Of a stretch of 19,381 nt of DNA, positions 6,617-16,900 are shown in pieces. The translations under genes and the position numbers were made by a program. The notes under the pieces are model-generated. The model had not been told where the DNA came from, did not search any database, and saw only the letters and a list, made by a program, of their open reading frames with translations. Every line of letters begins with the position of its first letter. The first letter of the stretch is position 1. Source of the stretch: an uncultured Lachnospiraceae bacterium (GTDB lineage Bacteria > Bacillota > Clostridia > Lachnospirales > Lachnospiraceae); assembly GCA_902803625.1 (NCBI GenBank), contig CADCQV010000102.1, positions 1 to 19,381 on the forward strand, in the 5' to 3' direction.

Positions 6617-8028
6617 CCATCACTCTTCCTGAAAAGGCAGAAAAAATAATAAAGACAATAGAGGACGCAGGCTTCGAGGCATACGCTGTCGGAGGCTGCG
6701 TCCGTGATTTCCTGCTGGGAAAAAAGCCCCACGACTGGGATATAACCACAAGTGCGCTCCCGGAAGAGGTGAAAAGGCTTTTCCGGAGGACTGTGGATAC
6801 GGGAATAGCCCACGGAACCGTAACTGTCCTTATCGGGAAGGACGCCTTCGAGGTCACCACCTACAGGATAGACGGGAAATACAGCGATAACCGTCATCCT
6901 GATAAGGTTGAATTCACGAGGAGTCTCAAGGAGGACTTAAAGCGGCGGGACTTCACCATAAATGCCTTTGCCTACAGTCCTCAAAAAGGACTTATCGACC
7001 TTTTTGACGGGCGGGAAGACCTGAAAAATAAGGTCATAAGAGCTGTCGGGAATCCGGAGGAACGCTTCGGGGAGGACGCCCTGCGGATATTAAGGGCCTT
7101 CCGCTTTTCTGCACAGCTTGATTTCTCCATAGAGGAGGAAACCCTGAAGGCAGCAGAGACATTGAAGGACAGCCTGAAGCAGATCTCTGCGGAAAGAATA
7201 CGGGACGAGCTTACAAAGCTTCTGGTATCGGAGCATCCCGAAAAGATAGAGGAGCTCTATAAGAGCGGGATCACAGCCGTCATTCTGCCGGAGTTTCATA
7301 AATGTATGGAATTTCCCCAGAATAATCCGCACCATAAGTACACAGTGGGAAGACATACGATCGAAGCCCTGAAAAACATAAACAGAGAGACACTGGTGAG
7401 ATACAGTGATATCCTTGGAGTGTCAGGTGAAAGCGGCTATGAGCAGCTACGGATCCTAAGGCTTACCATGCTTTTTCATGATCTGGGGAAATGCGAGTGC
7501 CGGACCGTGGATGAAAAGGGAACGGATCATTTTCATGGACACGCAGAAATAAGCGAGAAAACAGCAGTCAGGATATTGAAGCGCTTAAAATCAGACAATC
7601 ATTCGATAAATATGGTGTCACGGCTGGTCAAGTATCATGACTACCGTCCCGACAGCAGCATAAAGCTGGTAAGAAGGGCGATAAATAAAATGGGGGAGGA
7701 TATCTTTCCCCTGCTTTTTCCTGTGAGATATGCGGATATAATGGCGCAGAGCAGCTATAAAAAAACGGAAAAGCTCGAAAAGGAAGAAAGCCTCCTTTCG
7801 CTGTACAGGGAGATACTGGAAAACAGGCATTGCTTAGCTATAAAGGATCTGGCACTTGACGGCAGCATACTGATGAAGGAAGCCGGAATGAAGAGCGGCA
7901 GGGAGCTCGGGGATATGCTGAAATATCTTCTGGAGCTGGTTCTGGAGGAACCTTCATGGAACGAAAAGGAAATTCTTCTGGCAAAGGCCCGGGAGAGAAT
8001 TTCACAAGTGAAGAAAGAGACGGAGTAA
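6613..8028 (+). CDS. cca: CCA tRNA nucleotidyltransferase with HD domain
   Basis: Adds or repairs the 3' CCA end of tRNAs; 471 residues, class II nucleotidyltransferase fold. Catalytic motif AVGGCVRDFLLG (25-36) followed by DWDI with metal ligands D41 and D43; later RRDFTINA (111-118), DLFDGREDL (129-137) and EDALRILRAFRFSAQL (154-169). A C-terminal HD-type domain has H289-D290 in MLFHDLGKC, further histidines at 308 and 310, and H342 in KYHDY. The start is a TTG overlapping the ackA TGA by 4 nt; AGAGG (6598-6602) lies 10 nt upstream and no ATG lies nearby before the catalytic motif, so TTG with translational coupling is the best choice. Its 3' end contains the start of the next gene. Confidence 0.93.
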   Translation: MTITLPEKAEKIIKTIEDAGFEAYAVGGCVRDFLLGKKPHDWDITTSALPEEVKRLFRRTVDTGIAHGTVTVLIGKDAFEVTTYRIDGKYSDNRHPDKVEFTRSLKEDLKRRDFTINAFAYSPQKGLIDLFDGREDLKNKVIRAVGNPEERFGEDALRILRAFRFSAQLDFSIEEETLKAAETLKDSLKQISAERIRDELTKLLVSEHPEKIEELYKSGITAVILPEFHKCMEFPQNNPHHKYTVGRHTIEALKNINRETLVRYSDILGVSGESGYEQLRILRLTMLFHDLGKCECRTVDEKGTDHFHGHAEISEKTAVRILKRLKSDNHSINMVSRLVKYHDYRPDSSIKLVRRAINKMGEDIFPLLFPVRYADIMAQSSYKKTEKLEKEESLLSLYREILENRHCLAIKDLALDGSILMKEAGMKSGRELGDMLKYLLELVLEEPSWNEKEILLAKARERISQVKKETE

Positions 8029-9704
8029 AGCTTGAACTGAGTACCGTCGGTATGGAAAAGGCCGTGCCGGAGGTGAAGCAGGACGTTCCGGTGATGGCCA
8101 GATTTTTGAGCGACGAGCTGACGGACCGGGAACGGAAGAAGATGGAGAAGGAGCGTTCGAAGAAACGTAAACCCCTTCCTCTTTTTCTTAAGGTCGTTCT
8201 TTTTCTAAGCATTCTCACGGTTTTTGCTGCTTTAGCATTTGCGGCCGTCGGATATATAAATAAGAATAAGCAGCCGGAAGAAGCCGGACCAGAAGCTACG
8301 GAGGCTGCAGAAACAGAGGAGCTGGTTTCCGATAATGAATTAAAGGCAGAGGGCACGGTAGTTATAATCGACATAGATCTGAAGGGTAAAAAGCTGCGTT
8401 TCCGGGATCCCATCTCAGCAGAGGAATATGTCCTGAATTTCGGGTCGTCGACGGTCTATGAGGACGCATACGGAAATCCGATGGTGGTAAAGCAGCTTAA
8501 GACCGGGGATATAGTGGATATCCTGGTTTCCGTCCATTCCTCCCTCCTGACATCGGTTAAGCAGAATTCCTCCGATGAACACTTCACAATATCCGGCATT
8601 ACGGACTATGACATAAGTGAAAAGAGGGGGATCATAAGCTGCGACGGCAGAAATTTCCGGCTCTTAAAAGGCACGGTACTGCTCTCGGATGAGGGACTGT
8701 CTTCCTTCAGGAGTATAAAGAACGGAGATGTTTTAAGCATATCGGGCATAGGACAGGATGTGTATACCATAGAAAGGTCCGGGGGAAACGGCTATGTGAG
8801 GATCATTGGTGCGGAGTCCTTTGAGGGAGGCTGGATAGAGCTCGGAGAAAATATCCGTCCCATAGAGGACGGGATGGTGCTGACCGTGCCCGAGGGAAGC
8901 TACAGCCTGTCTGTCACATACCGGCATTACGGCGGCAGCAAGGATGTTTCGGTTACCCGGGGAAGAGAGACCCTGGTGGATGTAAGTGACCTAAAGGGAG
9001 ATCTCTTAAAGACCGGACAGATCACCTTCAGCTTTGAGCCGGTGGACGCGAATCCGGAGGTATATATCGACGGGAAGCTGGTGGTGAAGGAAAGCGCGGT
9101 AGAGCTGGACTACGGAGTACATACACTTGATGTGAAGGCCGAGGGCTATGAAGATATACACAAATACCTGAAGGTCGGGCAGCCCATGGCAAATCTCGCC
9201 ATCATACTGGAGGAAGAGGAAAAGAATACACCCTCCTCAAACAGCTCGGACAGGAATACGGGGAAAAAGGCAGATACGGAAAAGGAAACAGATAAGGATT
9301 CGAAGACTGACCCGATCCCTAAGGAGGCCCTTCCGGAGGTATTCAGGAACAAAAATAAGGATACGGATACCGGCGCTTCGTCAGAAGCTGACGGAAGTTC
9401 CGGGGAAGTAGCCCAGGATAATACGGAGAATGCAGCTGAAGAGGGGATTGCCGCGGATGACACAGAGACCGTGACAACGGATGTTTCACAGCTCTATATC
9501 GACGGCCCTGAGGGCGCGGAGGTTTACTATGACGGTGCTTATAAGGGCATAGCACCCTGCCACTTCAAAAAGAACGGCGGCACCCATGTAATAACCCTTA
9601 TGAAGAACGGATATGAGACAAAAAGCTATACCCTGAATCTTGCAAGCGGCACGGAAAACGAATCCTACTCCTTTAATGAACTTTCGGAAGCTACTTCAGA
9701 TTGA
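7956..9704 (+). CDS. Membrane-anchored PEGA-domain protein
   Basis: 582 residues, function unknown, probably envelope-associated. A charged N-terminal cytoplasmic part (1-73) ends in a lysine/arginine-rich stretch (RERKKMEKERSKKRK), then one membrane helix (about 75-98), then a long extracytoplasmic part. Around 110-330 lies a beta-rich region of no recognised family. PEGA-type repeats follow at about 355-410 (PEVYIDGKLV, VHTLDVKAEGYED) and at 512-575 (AEVYYDGAYKG, THVITLMKNGYETKSYTL), separated by an acidic Ser/Thr/Asp linker (about 415-510). The ATG lies inside cca (73-bp overlap), but GGAGG (7944-7948) sits 7 nt upstream, which supports this start. PEGA domains are known from surface-associated proteins; a role in wall or surface attachment is inference. 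Its 3' end overlaps the convergent NYN gene by 14 bp with no terminator between. Confidence 0.88.
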   Translation: MERKGNSSGKGPGENFTSEERDGVKLELSTVGMEKAVPEVKQDVPVMARFLSDELTDRERKKMEKERSKKRKPLPLFLKVVLFLSILTVFAALAFAAVGYINKNKQPEEAGPEATEAAETEELVSDNELKAEGTVVIIDIDLKGKKLRFRDPISAEEYVLNFGSSTVYEDAYGNPMVVKQLKTGDIVDILVSVHSSLLTSVKQNSSDEHFTISGITDYDISEKRGIISCDGRNFRLLKGTVLLSDEGLSSFRSIKNGDVLSISGIGQDVYTIERSGGNGYVRIIGAESFEGGWIELGENIRPIEDGMVLTVPEGSYSLSVTYRHYGGSKDVSVTRGRETLVDVSDLKGDLLKTGQITFSFEPVDANPEVYIDGKLVVKESAVELDYGVHTLDVKAEGYEDIHKYLKVGQPMANLAIILEEEEKNTPSSNSSDRNTGKKADTEKETDKDSKTDPIPKEALPEVFRNKNKDTDTGASSEADGSSGEVAQDNTENAAEEGIAADDTETVTTDVSQLYIDGPEGAEVYYDGAYKGIAPCHFKKNGGTHVITLMKNGYETKSYTLNLASGTENESYSFNELSEATSD

Positions 9705-10458
9705 CATAGGTCACATTTTCTTCCTTGGTGAGCTCCAGGGAATCAAACTGCTCCAGGAAGCGGCTGAGCTTGGAAGCGCCGTAGTTTCTCGTGTCAAAAT
9801 CAGGGTAGCGGCGCTGCAGGCTGTTTCCGAGCGAAGCAATGTTCATGCCCCGTTCGTCGTCATTCATATCTATTATCTGCTTTATCGCTTTCTCGATCGT
9901 GGAGAGCTTGGTCAGATTATTTGCGGAGGTTTTTCGGGCAGCAGCGGTCTTCTTTGCAGCGGTCTGCTTTGCGGCAGCAGCCTTGTCCTGAGCCTTTGCC
10001 TTACTCTTTGTCTGGTTCTGCTCCTTATAGAGAACATCCAGCATCTTGAAGGAATCGCAGGCCTTGATAAGTGCAGCGGGAGTCTTGCTTTCACCCATGC
10101 CCACAACCGTCTTTCCTTCCTCCTTCAATGTGGCGGCAAGCCTTGTGAAATCCGAATCGCTGGACACCAGGCAGAAACCGTCCACATTATTGGTGTAGAG
10201 GATCTTCATGGCGTCGATTATAAGTGCCGAATCCGAAGAGTTCTTTCCGAAGGTATTATTAAACTGCTGCATGGGGATGATGGAATTTTCAAGCAGGGTC
10301 TTTTTCCAGGAGGCGCTTGACTGCTGGGTCCAGTCCCCGTAAGCCCGCTTGATGGTGATATCCCCGTAGTTACTGGCTTCATCCATTATGAGACCGATGT
10401 ATTTCTGCGACACGTTCTCACTGTCAATAAGAACGGCAAATCTTTTTGTATCCGACAT
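9691..10458 (-). CDS. NYN-domain (LabA/DUF88-like) protein with C-terminal LOTUS/OST-HTH domain
   Basis: 255-residue predicted RNA-binding nuclease-like protein. The N-terminal NYN/PIN-like domain (about 5-145) keeps the acidic residues expected at the active site: D12 in VLIDSENVS, D76 and D82 in SSDSALIIDAM, and D101/D103 in SSDSDF. A lysine/alanine-rich linker (about 149-183) leads to a LOTUS/OST-HTH domain (about 185-255, with RRYPDFDTRNYG and LSRFLEQF). NYN-LOTUS proteins are thought to act on RNA; the substrate here is unknown. I chose the ATG at 10458-10456 over an upstream ATG in the same frame (10617) because AGGAGAGG lies just before it, a promoter lies at 10496-10523, and the protein then begins at the domain. 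Confidence 0.92.
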   Translation of the reverse strand: MSDTKRFAVLIDSENVSQKYIGLIMDEASNYGDITIKRAYGDWTQQSSASWKKTLLENSIIPMQQFNNTFGKNSSDSALIIDAMKILYTNNVDGFCLVSSDSDFTRLAATLKEEGKTVVGMGESKTPAALIKACDSFKMLDVLYKEQNQTKSKAKAQDKAAAAKQTAAKKTAAARKTSANNLTKLSTIEKAIKQIIDMNDDERGMNIASLGNSLQRRYPDFDTRNYGASKLSRFLEQFDSLELTKEENVTYVNLK

Positions 10459-10495
10459 ATTATTCCTCTCCTGATGTTCCAAACTATACTGAAAC

Positions 10496-10523
10496 ATTAT
10501 ACATAAAAAATTGTCGAGGTCAA
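10496..10523 (-). promoter_or_regulatory. Sigma-A-type promoter for the NYN-LOTUS gene
   Basis: Read on the minus strand: TTGACC (10523-10518), a 16-nt spacer, and a perfect TATAAT (10501-10496). The predicted start leaves a leader of about 30 nt before the ATG at 10458, with AGGAGAGG within it. Confidence 0.8.
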
Positions 10524-10570
10524 AACCCGATATCCGTGTGCTTCCGCCGAAGGCCTTATAGTAAGTGAAA

Positions 10571-10879
10571 TTAATTATTTCGGCTTTGGAAAGAGAACTT
10601 GCGGACGAATATTGCATATTGAGTTTAGACTTTCAAGGGAATTGTTTTCTGTTCTGACGGATTGGTGCGAAAAATCGGAAAAGCCCGTCGTTATGATAAT
10701 TGACGAGGTCGATACCGCTACCAACAATCAGGTGTTCCTTGATTTTCTGGCACAATTAAGGTTACAGTACCTTGAACGGGAATGGAGACGCAGAAAAGGA
10801 AAACAGTCCCTGGAATATTGCAGCTGATTTTAATCTTGATATGAGTCTTTCGAAAGCAAGATCGGCTCAATCCCGGTAA
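10571..10879 (+). pseudogene. Relic of an AAA-like ATPase, broken into three segments
   Basis: Three fragments in two frames (the first and third share one) read as consecutive pieces of one ATPase family common in Clostridia. The first (about 10571-10641) gives SALERELADEYCILSLDFQG, the region after the P-loop. The second (about 10642-10780) gives LTDWCEKSEKPVVMIIDEVD, with a Walker B motif, then NQVFLDFLAQLRLQYLERE. The third (10775-10879) gives ENSPWNIAADFNLDMSLSK. The P-loop segment and the stretch between the second and third pieces are missing, so both deletions and frame changes are needed to explain it. The second piece alone forms a 71-codon ORF from an ATG at 10612, but I do not regard it as a working gene. 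The family is recalled from memory, not searched. Confidence 0.8.
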
Positions 10880-10902
10880 TATAAGGGGTTGGGTCTTTTT
10901 TT
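10864..10902 (+). terminator. Rho-independent terminator downstream of the ATPase relic
   Basis: An 11-bp stem with G-U pairs (10864-10874 with 10885-10895) around a 10-nt loop, followed by seven T residues. It overlaps the last codons of the relic and insulates the giant surface-protein gene from upstream transcription. Confidence 0.75.
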
Positions 10903-10905
10903 AAC

Positions 10906-10940
10906 TTTTCGTCACGTTTCAGATTTTTTCGTCACGGTTC
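10906..10940 (+). promoter_or_regulatory. Pair of direct repeats upstream of the giant surface-protein gene (candidate operator)
   Basis: TTTTCGTCACGTTTC (10906-10920) and TTTTCGTCACGGTTC (10926-10940) match at 14 of 15 positions and start 20 bp apart, about two helical turns. They sit directly before the candidate -35 box. Binding by a regulator is inference. Confidence 0.45.
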
Positions 10941-10942
10941 TA

Positions 10943-10971
10943 TTGAAATCACAAAAAAAATTTTTTATCTT
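10943..10971 (+). promoter_or_regulatory. Candidate promoter of the giant surface-protein gene
   Basis: TTGAAA (10943-10948), a 17-nt spacer containing an A8/T6 tract, and TATCTT (10966-10971). The -10 is weak. The predicted start near 10978 would fit an ATG start at 11031 better than the TTG at 10989. Confidence 0.45.
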
Positions 10972-10988
10972 AATAAAGGAAATTTAGG

Positions 10989-13900
10989 TTGAAGACCTTT
11001 GATCCGGAAAAGGAGCGAAAAGTAAAGACGATGGTTATGAGAAAGATAAGGGAAATACTGAAGAAATCAGCAGTTGCAGCACTGGCAGCGGTGCTTATTA
11101 CGACTTCTGTCCCGGCAGGTGTGCTTGCGGAGGAAGTGACTGAAGATATAACAGTTGCCACTGATGATACGGCAGGGTCGGAAAATGTGCCGGAAGATAT
11201 ATTAGCTGCCGCTGGTGATACAGCAGAATCGGAAAATGTGCCGGAAGATACTACAGCTGCTGCTGATGATACGGCAGAGCCGGAAGAAGTGAGGGAAGAT
11301 AATACAGCTGCCGCTGATGATACGGCAGGGCCGGAAGAAGTGAAGGAAGAGTCAGATGAGGATGAACCATCTGACGAAAAGACCGGGGAGAAGGTATCGG
11401 AGAATAAGGTCTCAGAGAACAAAGCCCCGGCATTTGAAGAGTCGAAAACCATCGGAGACGTTACCATAACCGTATCGGCAGAAGAAGGCATATTCCCGGA
11501 GGATGCGGAACTGTCTGTAAAGAAAGCCGACATGGTGAAGGAAGAACAGGCAGAGGAAGCTGTAAATGATGTGCGTGATGAAAACGTGAACGTGGCAGCT
11601 TCCTACACCTATGACATAAAGGTTCTTGATAAAGACGGCGGAGAAATTGAGCCCGAAGACGAATCAAAGGTGCATGTGTCATTCACCCTTGATGAGGTTG
11701 CGGATGAAAACCTCAGCACAAATATCTACCACATAACAGAAAGCGACGATACCGGGCTTACCCCTATTGAGGAAGCTGGCGGCGGAACGCCGGCTGATGA
11801 GGGTGACGAGGGCAATGCGACGGATGAGGTGCTAAACGCCGAACAGCTCCCAGTAGAAACCGACGGCACCACCGTCACCGCCGAAACTGACGGCTTCTCT
11901 CTCTACACCGTAGAATTCACCTATGAAAATAAGCAGTATGTAATGCCCGGAGACGGTGAGATCCCTCTCTCAACCATCCTTGATACAGTAGGCCTCACCG
12001 GTGAAGTCACGGATGTAAGGGTCAGCGACGAAGACCTCTTTTCGGCATCTGACGAAACCGGAGAGTGGATCGTCACCGCACATAAGGCATTTTCAAGCAA
12101 TGAATGGATGAAGGTCAGGATAAACGGTGTGGATTATGAGATCACCGTGACGGATGATCAGGGAGAATATAACATTTCCGGTGGTTCTATCACGATCAAC
12201 AGCTCTAACAAAGGCACCTGGGATAACCGCGTCATAACAGGGACTATAAACAAAGCAAACTGCGAGGCCAATGAAACAAGTTTCTTTAATAAACACGGTG
12301 CGCTGAACAGTTCGCGTGCGGCCATCATTATCGACGGTACAGAGGTTAATTTAAAGATCAGTAATCTGAATATAACCGCCACCTGTCCGGAAAGTGGTGG
12401 TTATGCGATCATGGTATCACCCATTCTTTTGAAAAACGGAGCAAAGCTGAATCTGACGATAGAGGGCACAAACACTCTTACCGCCTGCTGGGGCGGCGCG
12501 GGAATCTGCGTTCCCGGTGGCTGTACGCTTAATATCAGCGGAAACGGAACTCTTAATGCCACAGGAGGAAATGACGGAGGAAACTCTATCGACGATTACA
12601 GCATGGGCGGCGCAGGTATAGGAATGTGCCAGTATCTTAAGGAAAGCGAACTGGGAGGAACCCTTGGAAACATTACCATCTCCGGAGGCACCATCACCGC
12701 ACAGGGAGGTTCCCAGTACTACGAAACCTTCGGAGCATCAGGTATAGGCGGATCCGAAGGAACAACGGGAGGAGTTATCAAAATAACCGGAGGCAATGTC
12801 ACGGCTAAAGGCGGTTCGCTGGCAGCCGGTATAGGCGGAGGCGGATCCGGTACCGTGGATTCCATCACTATCAGCGGAGGAACTGTAAAGGCGACAGGCG
12901 GAAAGGTACAAGGTGGTAGTGATGCACATTTTGTGGGCGGAACATTTATAGAGATAGGCGGCAGTAGTCTGGGCAGTACAGCCATCGGATGCGGATATGA
13001 AGGCAGCCAAGACCACAGGATTAGCTTACCGGCTATAAGTATCACGGGTGGCAATGTAACTGCAGAAGGAAATATCGGCTGTCCGGACGTAGGATACTAT
13101 AGTAGTATGGGAAGCCTTACTGTTTCTGATCCGAATCAGGTTTCATGTACCGGAAGGATCACATGCCCGGGGTATGTCAATCCTGAATTTACCGTAACCT
13201 TATATGGCACAGGGATTTCAGAAGGCACCGGAGAATGTGGGTTCCGGATCGGTAATGAAAGCACTTATAAGCCATGTAATTACAGCGTCACCTCAGACGG
13301 CGCCGGGAAAAAACTGACAGTAAAGACTACAAGGATAATACAAGACGCCGAATCTGTTGAGCCGCTTGTCGCACATATAAAGATAGGGAATGTGACCTAC
13401 AACACGGCTTCTGCGACCCTCTCTAAGGATAGAAAGGAGCAGGCACTCTACTCCGGATACCTCTGTACCCTTTCCGGCGCAGTGTACGATACAGGAATGC
13501 CTGATGTCGCCACAGGTACGGTGGAGATAGAAGGAGTGACCCCTGAGGCTTCTTCAGTCAGTGTATCAGGAAGTAAAGCCACCGTTTCCGCTACATTTTC
13601 ACTTCCGGAAGACGGTTCATTAACAGACGAGGGCTCGTTGACTAAGAAAGTCACAATCAAGATCGGAAATAAGAGCTATCAGCTTGATGATATGACCTTT
13701 GAAAGGTCTGCAGCGCACAAAAAGAAAGCAGAGTTCTCCCATAATGCAAATGGGTACAGCTATATTGACGAAAAGGGTGTTGAAAAGTACAAAAAGGACA
13801 ATGAGGTAACCGTGCTGGACGGAAGCCGGACGGCTCTGGGAACAGGCTGGTACGCCGTTCCGGCAGGACAGACGATAGAACTGAAGGGTGAATCGGTTAA

Positions 13901-16900
13901 GGTTACTTCCGGTAGTACTATATATAACTCAAACTATCCCGTGAATATCAACGGTGATGTCCATCTTATTCTCTGCGACGGATCTACAGCGGATGCAAAA
14001 TGCGGGATCAATGTGAAAGAGGGAAACAGTCTTACCATATACGGACAGTCTAAGGGAACCGGAAAGCTGAAGGCAAGTGACCATCCGTACAATATGTCTT
14101 ATGGTTATACGGCTATCGGCTCCGGGCTTCGTTCTACAACGAGCGATCCGTGTTACCCTGCAGGCAATATTACGATCTGTGGCGGAATGATAGAAGCCGT
14201 AGCACAAAATGCACCTGCCATTGGCGGGGGATATCACGGCATCGGTGGAAAGCTGACTATCACCGGAGGAAAAATAAATGCCAAAGTCGAAAGGAATTGG
14301 AATATTGTTACGGGCATCAATGCTATAGGTGGATATTACTATACGCCTTATAGCGAAAACGGTGGCTGCGAGGGTGATGTTATCCTCTCCTGGAACGATC
14401 CCGGTATGGAGCTGTACACCAGCGCATTCCACGCAGAGAGTAAAACAAAGGTCAACTTTCAAAAAACCTTCGTGTTGAAGGATTCTCCGGAAACAGTGGT
14501 TACCCGGGCCAATATGGGAGGCAAGACCATAGTTCCCGGTGTAAAGATCACATTCGATAAGGGAGAGCTCTCCGGCAGCATGGCGGGTACCTACGGTAAG
14601 GCAGGAGGAAGCTTCACACTTCCCGAATGTGGGTTTACAATCCCGGATGGAAGTAACTCTAAGTTTGCCGGATGGAGGGTAGGAAATGATGATAAGGTGC
14701 TGCCTGCAGGCACATCCGTAACATTGCCCGGTAATACGGACTCATTGACACTGACCGCAGTTTCCAAACCCCTGTATATAATCGAGGGTTATACGGCAGA
14801 GGGTGCGAAGATCAAAGCTACAGGCACAAGTGATAGCGGTTCATTTGTTAAAGTTATTACTATAGATAAGCCCTCTCATGAAATCTACGGGGATGGAAAG
14901 AGTGCGGAAGCGACTATAAGCGGAGATACGGATTTCCTTGGGACTCCCGGGATCTCCTATTACAAGGGATCGTCTAAGCTGGATGCCGCGCCGACCGGAG
15001 CCGGAACCTATATTGCAAAGATCACTCTGGGTGAAGGAACCGGAGCAGCTACTGCGAGCGTGGAATATACCATTGCTCCGAAGAGGGTTACCATCACCGG
15101 TGTGACTGTTTCCGAAAAAGAATATGACGGCACGACAGAAGCGACTCCTGTCATGACGTCTGCATTGATTGACGGCAAGGTAGGCAATGATAATGTAAAT
15201 ATTGTGACCGGTACGGCAGAATTCTCAGACGCAAACGTCGGTGACGGCAAGACCGTGACATTTTCCGGCTTCGCGCTCAGTGGTAGGGACGCTGGCAACT
15301 ATGAGCTTATTTCCCAGCCTGAGTGTGTGACAGCAAATATTACTAAGCGCTCAGTCACCATCACAGCAAAGGATCAGAGTGTGGAACTTAATGGAAGCAT
15401 CGCCACGGGAACAAATATGGTAAGTGTGACATCGGGTTCTCTTGTTGACGGACATGCTATCAATACAGTTACTCTTACATCGAGCAGCACTGCCGCCATC
15501 ACAGATAGCGGCACCATTACTCCAGGTGCAGCAGTGATAAAGAGTGGCACTGCGGACGTTACCGCCAAATATAACATCACCTATCAAAACGGAACTCTCA
15601 CTGTCACAAAGATCAAAGCTGTGGTAACAAAGGCTCCCACAGCAAAGAGCCTCACCTATTCCGGCCTGGATCAGACTCTTGTTGAAGCGGGGATCGCTGC
15701 AGGCGGAACGCTGAAATACAGCCTGACATCCGGAAGTGGTTATGCAGAGACTCTTCCCGAAAGGAAAGATGCCGGAACCTATACCGTATACTACAAGGTC
15801 TTTGGAGATGATAATCATGAGGACAGCGATGAAGGACAGGTTTCTGTCACTATAAAGAAAAAGGCTGTCACGGTTAAAGCAGATAATAAAGAGAAAATCT
15901 ATGGGGAATCTGACCCTGTCCCGGCAGAATATACGGCAACAGAAACAGGCCTTATCGGAACAGGCACAGTAAGCTACAGTATTTCCCGCGCAACAGGGGA
16001 GAATGTCGGAACCTATGACATCACCCCTGCCGGAGAGAGTGCCCAGGGTAATTACAGCGTAACCTTTGAAAAGGGTGTATTTACTATAAAGCCAAAGACA
16101 ATAGCAAACCCTGTTATAGGGCTTTCGGAAGAATCCTTTACCTATGACGGCAAGCCAAAAGAACCGGCGGTCACGGTAAAGAATGGAGATGATGAAATTC
16201 CCGGAAAGGAATATAACGTAAGCTACAGTAATAATATAAACGCAGGAACAGCAACGGCAGCTGTAACGAGCGTAAAGAACGGGAATTACAGCTTCAGCGG
16301 GAGCAGGACCTTCACCATTAATAAGAGGGACGCAGTAGTCACAGCCTGTGACCAGATCATAATATTCGGAGAAAGCTTAAAGACCGGAACGAAGCAGGCA
16401 GTGCTTGCAGACGCGGTGGCAGGCCACAGCCTGAGCCGGGTCAATCTGACAGCTGACGGAAGTACTGCAGGTGAGCACACCATTACAGCCTCCGGGGCGG
16501 CCATCAGTGACGCCTCCGGAAAAGATGTCACGGCAAACTACAATATCACCTGTAAAACAGGAAAACTCACTGTGAATAAGGCCGGATCAGTCATCACAAA
16601 GGCTCCTTCCGCAAAAGACCTTACCTACAACGGAGGTGATCAGACCCTCACAGAGAAAGGCACCGCTGCAGGCGGAACATTAAAGTACAGCCTCACATCC
16701 GGAAGCGGATATACGGAGAATATCCCCGTAAAGAAGGATGCAGGCACCTATACCGTGTATTACAAGGTCTTCGGGGACAGTGATCATTATGACAGTGAAG
16801 AGGCCGGTGTAAGCGTAACGATAAAGAGAGCTGCGGTAACAGTAAGGCCCGATGAAAAGGAAAAGCTTACCGGTGAAGAGGATCCGGAGCTGACCGCAGC

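Larger units (their letters stand above)
10524..10988. other. Stretch without an intact gene between the NYN and giant genes
   Basis: It holds, in order, sequence upstream of the NYN promoter (10524-10570, nothing recognised), the broken ATPase relic, a terminator, a pair of direct repeats and the candidate promoter of the giant gene. No tRNA or intact reading frame is apparent. Confidence 0.7.

Noticed and set aside
9640..10320. Plus-strand 226-codon reading frame
   Set aside because: It is antisense to the well-supported NYN-LOTUS gene and has no domain or ribosome-site support.
10459..10617. N-terminal extension of the NYN protein from the ATG at 10617
   Set aside because: The promoter with TATAAT lies inside this extension, and the ribosome site lies before the ATG at 10458.
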